Below, in pieces: positions 5,741 through 13,204 of a stretch of 13,204 nt of DNA. This DNA comes from JBNLBT01 sp050303435 (lineage in GTDB: Bacteria > Pseudomonadota > Gammaproteobacteria > Xanthomonadales > Marinicellaceae). The stretch's first letter is position 1. Every line of letters starts with the position of its first letter. The stretch spans positions 1 to 13,204 of the forward strand of contig JBNLBT010000090.1 in assembly GCA_050303435.1 (NCBI GenBank), read 5' to 3'. Both the position numbers and the translations under genes were made by a program. The notes below the pieces were generated by a model, which was not told where the DNA came from, searched no databases, and was given only the letters and a program-made list of their open reading frames with translations.

Positions 5741-7489
5741 ATGATCCGCCGATGCGTGAAAACCTGGCCTGTGCTGGGCTTGTGTGCAATCTCCCACGGC
5801 GCGCTGGCGCAGTCAACTCTGCGCCTTGAGCTGCCGGATCTGGATGACGCGCTGGCCAACAACGTGCGCGCGTTCATGACGCTGGATGAAGAGGCCTGCG
5901 ATGCGCCGCGCTGGCGCATTGAACGGCAATTGCGGCGTTTGGGGCAAACCGTACAGAATGCGCTGGAACCCCTGGGGCATTTCAACGCGCGCATTCAGGC
6001 ACAGCGCCTTGAAACAGTCGAGGATTGCTGGCAACTGCGCGTGCGCATCGACCCGGGGCCGTTGACGCACATCCGCGCGGTCAACGTGAGTCTCAGCGGC
6101 GCCGGCCAGAATGCCGAAGCACTGCAGCCGGCGCTGGCGCGCATCCGCGCCTTGCAGGACCAGCCGTATCGCGCCGACGTGTACCGCGCGGCGCGCCAGA
6201 ACCTGGCGGTGCTGGCACACGACGAAGGTTTTCTCCGCGCCGCCTACACGGTAAAATCAGTGCGCGTGCACAGCGCCTCTCAGCGCGCCGAGGTGCACTT
6301 GGTCTTCGACACCGGCGCACAACACACCGTCGGCGCGGTGCAGATCACGCAAAACAGCGAAAAAAAGGGCCTGGACGCGGATTTTATACACAACATGTTG
6401 CCGGATTTAAGCGGTCGCATGGCCCGCTCGGCAACCTTGACGCAGGTGCGCAGTGATTTGCTCAGCAGCGGATATTTTGCCCGCGTGCAGGCGCGTTACC
6501 GCATCGATGAAGCCGCCGACGGCGCCGTGCCCCTGCAGATCACGGTGACACCGGTGCCACACTACGTGTATTCGGCCGGCTTTGGATACGCCACCGATTC
6601 CGGTCCGCGCGCCACTTTAAGTTACAAGAACAACCGCATGAACAACTCCGGCCGGCAGATCAGCGCGGCCCTTGAATTGTCCTCAATCCGTTACCAGTTC
6701 ACCACCGCGCTGCGTCTGCCGGACGCCGAAGAACCGCTGCAGCGCTGGCGTCAACTGGAAGCCGGCTTACAGCACGAATCGAGTGACAGCGTCGACAGCG
6801 ATGCGTTCAAAATCGGCTTCGCCTGGCACCGCAAACGGCCTGCCGGCTGGCAGAACAACTGGTTTGTAGACGCCTTGCTGGAACGCTTCACTTTCGCCGA
6901 TGAGCGCGAACAGTCGGTGCTGCTGCTGCCCGGCAGCGTGTGGCAAAAGACCGTCAGTGAAGGCGTGGCTTATCCGCTCGGCGGTCATCACCTGTCGCTG
7001 GAAGCCAAATTCGCCGCCGAGGCATTGCTGTCGGACACTTCGCTGGCTTCACTGCACCTGCAAGGCAAAAAGATCTGGCCGCTGGGACAGCGCAGCCGGC
7101 TGTTGTTGCGCGGTGAACTGGGCGCGCTGTGGAGCCGGGATTTTGACCGCACACCGGCGTCATTGCGGTTTTTTGCCGGCGGCGACGACAGCATCCGCGG
7201 TTACGATTACAAGGCCATCGGCTCGCGCAACGCCGACGGCGAAATCATCGGCGGTGAATACCTCTTCACCGGTTCACTGGAGATCGACCGACGCATCACC
7301 GAGCGCTGGGGCGCGGCCCTGTTTGTCGACGCGGGCGATGCCTTCAGCGATGCATTTGATGTCAAGCGCGGCGTCGGCGTGGGCTTGCGCTGGTTTTCTC
7401 CGGTGGGTCCGATTCGCCTGGATCTGGCGCACCCACTGGACGCCGATGACGCGTTTCGGGTGCACATTTCCCTGGGGGCGGATTTATGA
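5741..7489 (+). CDS. tamA: Translocation and assembly module outer-membrane protein TamA (Omp85 family)
   Basis: TamA is an outer-membrane barrel of the BamA/Omp85 family. With TamB it assists insertion of autotransporters and other outer-membrane proteins. This protein has 582 residues, matching the family (E. coli about 577). It has a signal peptide (MIRRCVKTWPVLGLCAISHG, with likely cleavage after ALAQ), an N-terminal half consistent with three POTRA domains (to about 265), and a 16-strand-type barrel region. The Omp85 hallmark RFFAGGDDSIRGYDYKAIG lies at about 470-490, where RGY is the conserved loop-6 motif. The C terminus FRVHISLGADL resembles a final barrel strand. ATGs at 5720 and 5723 are in frame but would put MMHIFLE before the signal peptide, so 5741 is preferred; none has a strong Shine-Dalgarno. 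The gene overlaps tamB by 4 bases. Confidence 0.95.
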   Translation: MIRRCVKTWPVLGLCAISHGALAQSTLRLELPDLDDALANNVRAFMTLDEEACDAPRWRIERQLRRLGQTVQNALEPLGHFNARIQAQRLETVEDCWQLRVRIDPGPLTHIRAVNVSLSGAGQNAEALQPALARIRALQDQPYRADVYRAARQNLAVLAHDEGFLRAAYTVKSVRVHSASQRAEVHLVFDTGAQHTVGAVQITQNSEKKGLDADFIHNMLPDLSGRMARSATLTQVRSDLLSSGYFARVQARYRIDEAADGAVPLQITVTPVPHYVYSAGFGYATDSGPRATLSYKNNRMNNSGRQISAALELSSIRYQFTTALRLPDAEEPLQRWRQLEAGLQHESSDSVDSDAFKIGFAWHRKRPAGWQNNWFVDALLERFTFADEREQSVLLLPGSVWQKTVSEGVAYPLGGHHLSLEAKFAAEALLSDTSLASLHLQGKKIWPLGQRSRLLLRGELGALWSRDFDRTPASLRFFAGGDDSIRGYDYKAIGSRNADGEIIGGEYLFTGSLEIDRRITERWGAALFVDAGDAFSDAFDVKRGVGVGLRWFSPVGPIRLDLAHPLDADDAFRVHISLGADL

Positions 7490-10400
7490 GCACCGCACGC
7501 AAGGGCTGGGTGCGACGCGCGCTGAAATGGCTGGCCGGCGGGGTGCTGGCGGTGCTGCTGACGGTGTGTGTGCTGGCGGCCACCGAAGGCGGCACGCGCT
7601 GGCTGATCGGTGCGGTGAGCGCCCGCATCCCGACCCTGCAAGTGGACGGTGTGAGCGGCCGGCTGTTTGGCGAATTGGCCTTTGAGCGCGCGCAGTGGCG
7701 CGATGACAATGTGCAGATTCAGGCGCTGGATGCGCGTCTGGATGTGTCTTTGACTGCGCTGCTGTGGCAACAACTGCGCGCCCGCAGGCTGCACGTCGAG
7801 ACGCTGGATGTGCGCATCGCTGCAGCAAACAACGGCACCGCCGGGCCGGACTTCAACGGGCTGGATCTGGGTTGGGCGATGGATCTGGGTGACGTGCGAA
7901 TGAATCAACTGCGCGTGCGTCAGGCGGACGCGGCGAATGCGCATGAAATCAACGCGCTGCAGCTGTCGCTCCGTTCGATGCCACAGCAGGCGCATTGGCT
8001 GGAAATCCGGGCGCTGGATTTTATTTACCAACAGACCCACACGCAGCTGACTGGTCGCATCAATCTGCGCAACTTCGATTATCGCTTCAGCAACCGCATA
8101 CAGCACCGCAGTGACGCCGGCGCTTTCAACGCCGTGGGCACAATCCACGGCAACGCCGACACCGTGCACAGTGAACAGCGCGTCGACATCGAACGACCGG
8201 ACCTCACCGCTGAATTGCAGGTCAACGCCGATTTCGATGTGGCAACACAAGGCCTGCAAGCCCATCTGCAAAGCCACGCCATCGATGTGCCCGGTGCCGC
8301 CGACGTTGGTCTGCTGCCGCAACAGCTGCAACTGAGCATGAACGGACCGGTGACGGCACTGCAGTGGCAATTAATCCTGGACGCCGAACACCGCGCCGAC
8401 CCCGGCGCGCCGTTGCATCTGAGCGCGCACGGCACGTGGCTGGATTTTGCCCTGTTGCGCATCGATGCACACCGCCTGAGTCACCGCGACGGCGTGCTCG
8501 AAGGGCACAGCCAGGTGGATTTGAACACCTGGCATGTGACAACCGACACACGCATCGAGCGGCTGGCGCTGGACTGGCTGCAACCGCTGTGGCCACAGAC
8601 GTGGCTGGCGCCGGGCGCGGGCGACCAACTCGATGGCCAGGTGCAGGGGTCGTTCGACTGGCAACAAAAGCTGGCGCACATCGACGCCTTGCAGCTCGAA
8701 GGCCAGTTCGCCGGTCAAGCGCTGTCGGTGCAGTTGCAGGGGCGTTTGCAGGGTTTGGAAAACGGCCGCATTGAAGGCCTTGTGCGCTTTGCCGATGATG
8801 TGCTGGAAGGCGAAATTCAGGCGCAGCCCGGTGCGCTGGCGTATCGACTGGATGCGCGCATTGCCAACCTCGGTCTCTGGCTGGCTGGAACCGATGGTGC
8901 GCTGAATGTTCAAGCCACCGGCAGCGGGCCGCCGCAACAACTGAGCAGTCGCCTGCGCATCGACAGCGAGGGCCTGCGCTGGGACGTGCTGCAGGCAGAG
9001 GGCCTGCATTTGCAGGCCACAGCAGACATCAACGCGCGCGACTGGCGCGCCACCCGGCTGGATGAGATGCGTCTGAGCGCGCAGCGGCTGCTGCACCCGC
9101 AACTGGAAGCGCAGGCGCTGCAACTGCAACTATCCGGCGATGTGCAACAACAGCAGTCCGAACTGTCCGTGCGCATGGGCGATGTGCCACTGCAACTGGC
9201 GCTGAGTCACGTCAATACAAGCGACGGACAGCGTTTTGAGATTTCCCGTCTGGAACTGCGCGATGCGCGCTTGCAGGGCCACTGGTCGCTGGAGCGGCCG
9301 GCCGTTTTGCTGTGGGGCGATCGCGGGCTGCAACTGACGCACAATTGCCTGCGCAACCAGGGCAGCGACGCGCGTCTGTGCGTGGCGGTGGAATCGGCGG
9401 ATGCCGGCGAGCGCATGCACCGCTTTACACAGGAATTTCACGCCGTGCCGCTGAGCTGGCTGAACCCCTGGCTGCCGGATCGCTTGCGCCTCAGCGGTCA
9501 GTTGCAGGGTCAGGGCGAATGGCACCTCGACGCCACCGGTCAGCCTGTGGACGGCGCGCTCGAAGTGCGCATTGAATCGGGCGCCATGCAATACCCCGAC
9601 CCCATCAGTGAAACGCTGCGTTCGGTGGCGATCGATGAGGCACGTCTGGAGGCGCAACAGCGCGCGGGCGAGTGGCGCCTGCGCAGCGAAACCGCGTTTG
9701 CCTCGCTCGGCCAGGTGCAGGCCGAATTGACTCTGGCCGGCTTGACTCCAGCGGCCAGTTCCGCCATCGAGGGCACTGCGCGCGTGGATCTGACCTCAGC
9801 AGAAATCCTCACCGTGCTGTCCGATCAGATCGGCCAGGTGCAGGGTCAATTGCGCAGCACCGCGCACATCAGCGGCACACTCGGCGCGCCGCGCTGGCAG
9901 TTCTCCGGTGCGTTGCAGGACGGCCAGGTGGCGCTGCCGGCGGCCGGCATCGAACTGTCGCACATAGAATGGTCGGGTTCGGCGGATGAATCCGGCGCAA
10001 TGGCCCTGACCGCGGCGGCGAATTCCGGCGAGGGTACTTTGCGTGCCCACGGTGAGGGCCGCTTTACCGGCCTGCACGACTGGCGCCTGGATGGCACCGT
10101 CAAGGGTCAAAACTTTCAGCTGATCAAACACCCGGAGATTCACCTGATCGCCTCACCCGAACTGACCTGGCGTTTGCAACCGACCGGCCTGGACATCAAC
10201 GGCCAGGTCGACATTCCGGACGCAGCAGTGAAATTCAGTCAATTGCCGGAGAGTGCCGTCAGTCAATCCGAAGACGTCGCGGTGATCGACCGCGATCACC
10301 TCAGCGAAGGGCCGCCGGAGTCGGACTTTGATGTGCGCTACCGCATCACCGCGCGCCTGAACCGGCCCATGGATTTCCAGGCACTGGGATTGAAATCGCA

Positions 10401-11037
10401 AATCACCGGGCAACTGACCGTCGACAACGCCGCAGGCGATGGCGCCAAAGGCCAGGGCCAGATTGATCTGCAAAACGGCGAATACACCCTGTACGGGCAA
10501 AAACTGGAGATCAAAACCGGGCATCTGTATTTTGACGGTGAACTGGACGACCCCGCCATCGACGTCACCGCCACGCGCCGCGCCAGCCAGCAGGACATCA
10601 CCGCCGGCGTGCACATCAGCGGACGCGCCAGCGCGCTGAATTCCAGTCTGTTCTCCGAACCGGCGACCACAGAACTGGACACCCTGTCGATCCTGGTCAG
10701 CGGCCGACCGGCGTCGCAACTGGGCAAGGGCAGCGGCGATCAGCTGTCCGGTGCTGCGTTGCTGCTCGGCCTGACCGGCTCAACCTCGCTGTTCAGCCAG
10801 ATCAAAAACACCTTGGGCGTGGATGTATTCACAGTGAAAAGCGGCGCCAACGGCGAAGGCAACGCGCTGGAGGCCGGCAAATACCTCAACAAGGACATCT
10901 ACATCGGCTACGCCTACGGCATTTTCAACCGCAGCGGTCTTTTGATCCTCAACTATCGCTTGAGTCAGCGCCTCAGCCTGCAAAGCGAATACGGCGAAGG
11001 GCATTCAGTTGATCTGATTTACAAGGTGGAAAAATAA
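7486..11037 (+). CDS. tamB: Translocation and assembly module inner-membrane protein TamB (DUF490)
   Basis: TamB is a very long periplasm-spanning protein anchored in the inner membrane that partners TamA. Members of its AsmA/TamB superfamily form hydrophobic grooves and are implicated in phospholipid transport to the outer membrane. The protein has 1183 residues (E. coli about 1259). A single N-terminal membrane helix lies at about 12-30 (WLAGGVLAVLLTVCVLAAT). A long stretch of repetitive beta-rich, Gln- and Leu-rich sequence follows. The C-terminal TamB/DUF490 domain covers about residues 840-1183, with the typical late segments (GEYTLYGQKLEIKTG, YFDGELDDPAIDVTATR) and the ending LNYRLSQRLSLQSEYGEG...DLIYKVEK. 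Its ATG overlaps the tamA TGA as ATGA, a clear sign of translational coupling. No unusual truncation or frameshift is seen. No T-tract terminator follows within the next 70 bases. Confidence 0.95.
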   Translation: MSTARKGWVRRALKWLAGGVLAVLLTVCVLAATEGGTRWLIGAVSARIPTLQVDGVSGRLFGELAFERAQWRDDNVQIQALDARLDVSLTALLWQQLRARRLHVETLDVRIAAANNGTAGPDFNGLDLGWAMDLGDVRMNQLRVRQADAANAHEINALQLSLRSMPQQAHWLEIRALDFIYQQTHTQLTGRINLRNFDYRFSNRIQHRSDAGAFNAVGTIHGNADTVHSEQRVDIERPDLTAELQVNADFDVATQGLQAHLQSHAIDVPGAADVGLLPQQLQLSMNGPVTALQWQLILDAEHRADPGAPLHLSAHGTWLDFALLRIDAHRLSHRDGVLEGHSQVDLNTWHVTTDTRIERLALDWLQPLWPQTWLAPGAGDQLDGQVQGSFDWQQKLAHIDALQLEGQFAGQALSVQLQGRLQGLENGRIEGLVRFADDVLEGEIQAQPGALAYRLDARIANLGLWLAGTDGALNVQATGSGPPQQLSSRLRIDSEGLRWDVLQAEGLHLQATADINARDWRATRLDEMRLSAQRLLHPQLEAQALQLQLSGDVQQQQSELSVRMGDVPLQLALSHVNTSDGQRFEISRLELRDARLQGHWSLERPAVLLWGDRGLQLTHNCLRNQGSDARLCVAVESADAGERMHRFTQEFHAVPLSWLNPWLPDRLRLSGQLQGQGEWHLDATGQPVDGALEVRIESGAMQYPDPISETLRSVAIDEARLEAQQRAGEWRLRSETAFASLGQVQAELTLAGLTPAASSAIEGTARVDLTSAEILTVLSDQIGQVQGQLRSTAHISGTLGAPRWQFSGALQDGQVALPAAGIELSHIEWSGSADESGAMALTAAANSGEGTLRAHGEGRFTGLHDWRLDGTVKGQNFQLIKHPEIHLIASPELTWRLQPTGLDINGQVDIPDAAVKFSQLPESAVSQSEDVAVIDRDHLSEGPPESDFDVRYRITARLNRPMDFQALGLKSQITGQLTVDNAAGDGAKGQGQIDLQNGEYTLYGQKLEIKTGHLYFDGELDDPAIDVTATRRASQQDITAGVHISGRASALNSSLFSEPATTELDTLSILVSGRPASQLGKGSGDQLSGAALLLGLTGSTSLFSQIKNTLGVDVFTVKSGANGEGNALEAGKYLNKDIYIGYAYGIFNRSGLLILNYRLSQRLSLQSEYGEGHSVDLIYKVEK

Positions 11038-11057
11038 GCGCCGCGCGCAGGCAGGAC

Positions 11058-11087
11058 TTGAGATTGCCGCGCAATCGCGGTTAATAT
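11058..11087 (+). promoter_or_regulatory. Candidate sigma70 promoter for the MscS-family gene, with a palindrome in its spacer
   Basis: TTGAGA (11058-11063, five of six to consensus) is followed after 18 bases by TAATAT (11082-11087, four of six). The spacer contains CCGCG-CAAT-CGCGG, a perfect 5 bp inverted repeat with a 4-base loop. It lies directly after tamB, and the ATG at 11194 is about 100 bases downstream. The palindrome between the two boxes would be a natural repressor position. Confidence 0.4.
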
Positions 11088-11120
11088 GTGGCCAATGAAA
11101 CGGCCCTGATTGATCGGTGC

Positions 11121-11134
11121 TCAATCGCGATTGA
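11121..11134. promoter_or_regulatory. 14-base perfect palindrome, operator-like
   Basis: TCAATCGCGATTGA is self-complementary over all 14 bases. A related sequence, CAATCGCGGTTAAT, occurs exactly 50 bases upstream at 11072-11085 and matches CAATCGCGATTGAT (11122-11135) at 12 of 14 positions. Two similar sites, one on the candidate promoter and one in the leader, resemble paired regulator-binding sites. No regulator gene lies nearby in the window. Confidence 0.4.
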
Positions 11135-11193
11135 TTCACGCAACCGCGGCGGGACCGCAACCAACACAACACCCGAACGGCAAACAAAGATTC

Positions 11194-12177
11194 ATGCAGG
11201 ACGACTCGCAACCACCCAAACGACCCATCTTTCAGATCATTGCACTGATCATCGCTCTGGGTCTGATTGCGGTCAGTCTGATGTTACCGGATTCGGTCAG
11301 CGAGACCCTGGAATCCGGCGCCCTGAGCTTCACCCTGGGCCAGTACCAACTCTCGCTGTTCAAGATACTGCAGACCCTGTTGATCATTGGGGTGGCGTTG
11401 TGGGCGGTCAAGTTGCTGATTCGCCTGGCCGACCGCTCGCTCAGCCGCTTCAGCCAGATTCGCGCCTCCAGCCGGCTGCTGATGGTGCGCATCCTGCAAA
11501 GCGTGTTGTACTTTGTCCTGTTTCTGGTCATTCTGTCCAACCTGGGCATCGATCTGACCGCGCTGGCGATCTTTTCCGGCACCATCGGCATCGGCCTGGG
11601 CTTCGGCCTGCAAAAGATTGCCTCCAACTTCATCAGCGGACTGATCCTGACCTCGGAAGGCGCGATCACGGTCGGCGATCTGTTGGAATTGAACGACGGC
11701 GTGATTGGTTTTGTGCGCCGCATCGGTGCGCGCCAGATTCTGCTGGAAGGCCTGGACAACAAGGAAATCATGGTGCCCAACGAGGAATTCATCAACACCC
11801 GCGTGACCAACTGGACCTACAGCAACCACAAGGCGCGCGTGGACGTGCGTTTCGGCGTCGCCTACGGCACGGATCTGCCCAGCGTGATCAAAATCGTCAC
11901 CGACATCGCCAACGCACACCCGCTGCGCTCGGTCGACAGCGACCCGTCCTGTCACGTCACCGCCTTCGGCGACAGCTCGATTGATTTCATCCTGTATTTC
12001 TGGATCGATGAAGTGATCCGCGGCATCGTGCGCACCCGCAGCGAACTGCTGCTGTCCATCTGGTCGGCTTTTAAGGAACACAACATCCAGATCCCCTTCC
12101 CGCAACGCGATGTGCACATGATCGCGCCGGCCGATGCACCGGTATCGGCCCATTCTCCCGACAAAACAGCCCGCTAA
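11194..12177 (+). CDS. Small-conductance mechanosensitive ion channel family protein (MscS)
   Basis: MscS-type channels open under membrane tension and release solutes during hypo-osmotic shock. The protein has 327 residues with four hydrophobic segments at about 12-31, 55-76, 97-115 and 121-153. The last is the pore helix with GIGLGFGLQKIASNFISGL (132-150), the family's glycine/alanine-rich hallmark. The cytoplasmic beta domain follows (ITVGDLLEL, then IMVPNEEFINTRVTNWTYSN at about 193-212), and then the C-terminal domain ending IPFPQRDVHM (300-309). One helix more than E. coli MscS is common in this superfamily. Where many members have ERP before VGD, this one has EGA. The ATG at 11194 was chosen as the only ATG before the first membrane helix. 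An upstream in-frame TTG at 11110 would add 28 residues of low similarity. The Shine-Dalgarno is weak. It is probably transcribed separately from tamAB. Confidence 0.93.
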   Translation: MQDDSQPPKRPIFQIIALIIALGLIAVSLMLPDSVSETLESGALSFTLGQYQLSLFKILQTLLIIGVALWAVKLLIRLADRSLSRFSQIRASSRLLMVRILQSVLYFVLFLVILSNLGIDLTALAIFSGTIGIGLGFGLQKIASNFISGLILTSEGAITVGDLLELNDGVIGFVRRIGARQILLEGLDNKEIMVPNEEFINTRVTNWTYSNHKARVDVRFGVAYGTDLPSVIKIVTDIANAHPLRSVDSDPSCHVTAFGDSSIDFILYFWIDEVIRGIVRTRSELLLSIWSAFKEHNIQIPFPQRDVHMIAPADAPVSAHSPDKTAR

Positions 12178-12209
12178 AAAACACCCTTCAGTCGCATCGG
12201 CGCGGGCAT

Positions 12210-12845
12210 TCAATGCGCCACGCGGAATTCGATGTGAAAGGCGTTTTCCGCCGGGCCGTTGGGCTTGCCCGGATAAAAAAAGCGCTCGACAATGACGGCG
12301 GGGTGTTGGCTGACGGCGGCAATGAATGCCGCGTGGCGACTGCTCGGAATGGAGGATGGCGCGACGTCGATGGCGCGCTTGCCGGCAATCACCACGTGCG
12401 CAATCTGGGTGCGCCGCGGGTCGACCCGTTCGATGCCGTCAATCAGGGCCGCCGTCATGGCATTGATTGCAGCTGCGCGCTCAACCGGATTGTCCACCGC
12501 GTTGATCGCGGCATCGCCAATCTCGCCGTAGGTGGCCAGTGCGCAGTCGCGGCGTTGGGCAAACGATGCGCATTGACAGCGGTGCCCGTGCACGCGCCGG
12601 TCGGGCCGGCAATTGCTCGCGCCCGGGCGCAGATAGGCATCGAACATGATGCGCGCCTGCTCGGCCGGTGTGGAGCTGCCGCGTGTGATGCGCAGACTGG
12701 CGATGTCGGCTTGCCGCATGATGTGTTGCAAATGCGCAATGATTTCGGCATCGGCCAACTGAGCGTTGACGATGTCCTGAGCCGACAGTGGACCGATGGT
12801 CATCAGCAGCCACACGCACCCAATCACGGGGCGCAGTGCCTTCAC
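12210..12845 (-). CDS. Secreted protein with tentative M15 / DD-peptidase-like layout
   Basis: This 211-residue protein has a clear signal peptide (MKALRPVIGCVWLLMTIGPL, likely cut after SAQ). I do not firmly recognise the family. The layout resembles the zinc M15/DD-peptidase fold. ITRGSSTPAEQARIMF (53-68) recalls the SGYRSxxxQ segment. AHVVIAGKRAIDV (149-161) recalls SxHxxGxAxD with His150 and Asp160, and AFHIEF (202-207) recalls the closing WHxE(F/H) motif. The His-to-Asp spacing is about three residues longer than in typical M15 enzymes, so activity is uncertain. Between the first and second motifs sits a cysteine cluster (Cys79, 90, 92, 101) in a Cys/Arg/His-rich stretch, possibly disulfides or a metal site. 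The start is GTG, overlapping the upstream glmS-like stop as GTGA, so translation is probably coupled. The gene is convergent with the MscS-family gene, with a 32-base gap and no clear terminator. Confidence 0.7.
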   Translation of the reverse strand: MKALRPVIGCVWLLMTIGPLSAQDIVNAQLADAEIIAHLQHIMRQADIASLRITRGSSTPAEQARIMFDAYLRPGASNCRPDRRVHGHRCQCASFAQRRDCALATYGEIGDAAINAVDNPVERAAAINAMTAALIDGIERVDPRRTQIAHVVIAGKRAIDVAPSSIPSSRHAAFIAAVSQHPAVIVERFFYPGKPNGPAENAFHIEFRVAH

Positions 12846-13204
12846 TCCACGGTCACGCTTTTGGCCAGGTTGCGCGGTTGGTCGACGTCGGTGCCACGGG
12901 CGATGGCGACGTGGTAGGCGAGCAGTTGCAGCGGCACATTGAACACGATCGGCGAAGTGAACTCACCGCTGGCCTGCAATTCGATCAGGTGGTTGTCGCT
13001 GTGCGAGAAACCGTGTTCGCCCTTGTGATCCACAAACACGTACAATTCACCGCCGCGCGCGCGCACCTCCTCGAGAAACCCCAGCGCCTCGTCCGCCAGC
13101 GGGTGCCCCTCGTGCAAATCGAACACGAAGGTACTGCCGCCGATGCGGTCGGTCATGTCGGCGCGGCGCGTGCCCGCGCGGAGCTTGGTCACCAGCGCCG
13201 ACAC
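12842..13204 (-). CDS. glmS: Glutamine--fructose-6-phosphate aminotransferase (isomerizing), C-terminal fragment cut by window edge
   Basis: GlmS makes glucosamine-6-phosphate from fructose-6-phosphate and glutamine, the first step towards UDP-GlcNAc for peptidoglycan and LPS. Only the last 120 residues of about 610 are visible; the 5' part lies beyond the window. The tail is diagnostic: EEVRARGGELYVFVD, then VPLQLLAYHVAIARGTDVDQPRNLA and the ending KSVTVE, which includes the lysine of the active-site C-tail. The first 48 or so visible residues do not look canonical. The strongly conserved LKHGPLAL segment, carrying the catalytic histidine (His504 in E. coli), should lie about 30 residues before EEVRARGG but is not there. 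No alternative frame restores it. This may be a divergent paralogue, a chimera or an assembly fault. The stop codon overlaps the next gene's GTG start by 4 bases. Confidence 0.85.
   Translation of the reverse strand: MSALVTKLRAGTRRADMTDRIGGSTFVFDLHEGHPLADEALGFLEEVRARGGELYVFVDHKGEHGFSHSDNHLIELQASGEFTSPIVFNVPLQLLAYHVAIARGTDVDQPRNLAKSVTVE

Noticed and set aside
7207..8370. 387-codon minus-strand open frame across the tamA-tamB junction
   Set aside because: It is the complement of two well-supported coupled genes and encodes no recognisable family.
11284..12213. 309-codon minus-strand open frame opposite the MscS-family gene
   Set aside because: The plus strand carries the complete MscS pore and beta-domain motifs, and the antisense product is low-complexity.
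12213..12917. 234-codon plus-strand open frame opposite the secreted protein and the glmS end
   Set aside because: It runs antisense across two genes joined by a GTGA overlap, one of them with an unmistakable GlmS tail, and its own product has no domain or signal peptide.

Overview
The window looks like a piece of a GC-rich Gram-negative proteobacterial chromosome, most likely gammaproteobacterial. The tamA-tamB pair, a GlmS ending in the canonical DQPRNLAKSVTVE tail, MsrB and an MscS-type channel all fit. No phage, insertion sequence, CRISPR array, rRNA or tRNA is visible. Genus cannot be told from this sequence.

Region 1 (15-5056, minus strand) is a compact, overlapping three-gene unit. 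In transcription order it holds a membrane-anchored pentahaem cytochrome c with a C-terminal TPR domain, a membrane-anchored FG-GAP/VCBS beta-propeller protein with an ASPIC/UnbV tail (CRTAC1-like), and msrB. The genes overlap by 11 and 8 bases, so translational coupling is likely. The membrane part of the cytochrome carries four histidines placed as in a dihaem cytochrome b. That suggests a single-polypeptide route from quinol to periplasm, with the propeller protein as an extracytoplasmic partner. This is the most original part of the window.

Region 2 (5057-5740) is a gene-poor, visibly AT-richer divergent spacer of about 680 bases. It holds several perfect inverted repeats: a 12+6 bp nested palindrome, two back-to-back hairpins and a 7 bp one. 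It also holds two diverged copies of a roughly 55-base repeat encoding a shared KCTVAL peptide, and TATAAT boxes facing out at both ends.

Region 3 (5741-11037, plus strand) is tamA-tamB with a 4-base ATGA overlap. These are the Omp85-family outer-membrane barrel and the long periplasm-spanning TamB, which act together in outer-membrane and autotransporter biogenesis.

Region 4 (11038-12177) is a mechanosensitive channel gene of the MscS family. Its leader contains a candidate promoter and two related operator-like palindromes.

Region 5 (12210-13204, minus strand) is the 3' end of a glmS-like gene that runs off the window, followed through a GTGA overlap by a small secreted protein. That protein has a tentative M15/DD-peptidase-like layout and a cysteine cluster. 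The visible GlmS tail is normal over its last 76 residues or so, but it lacks the expected catalytic-histidine segment upstream.
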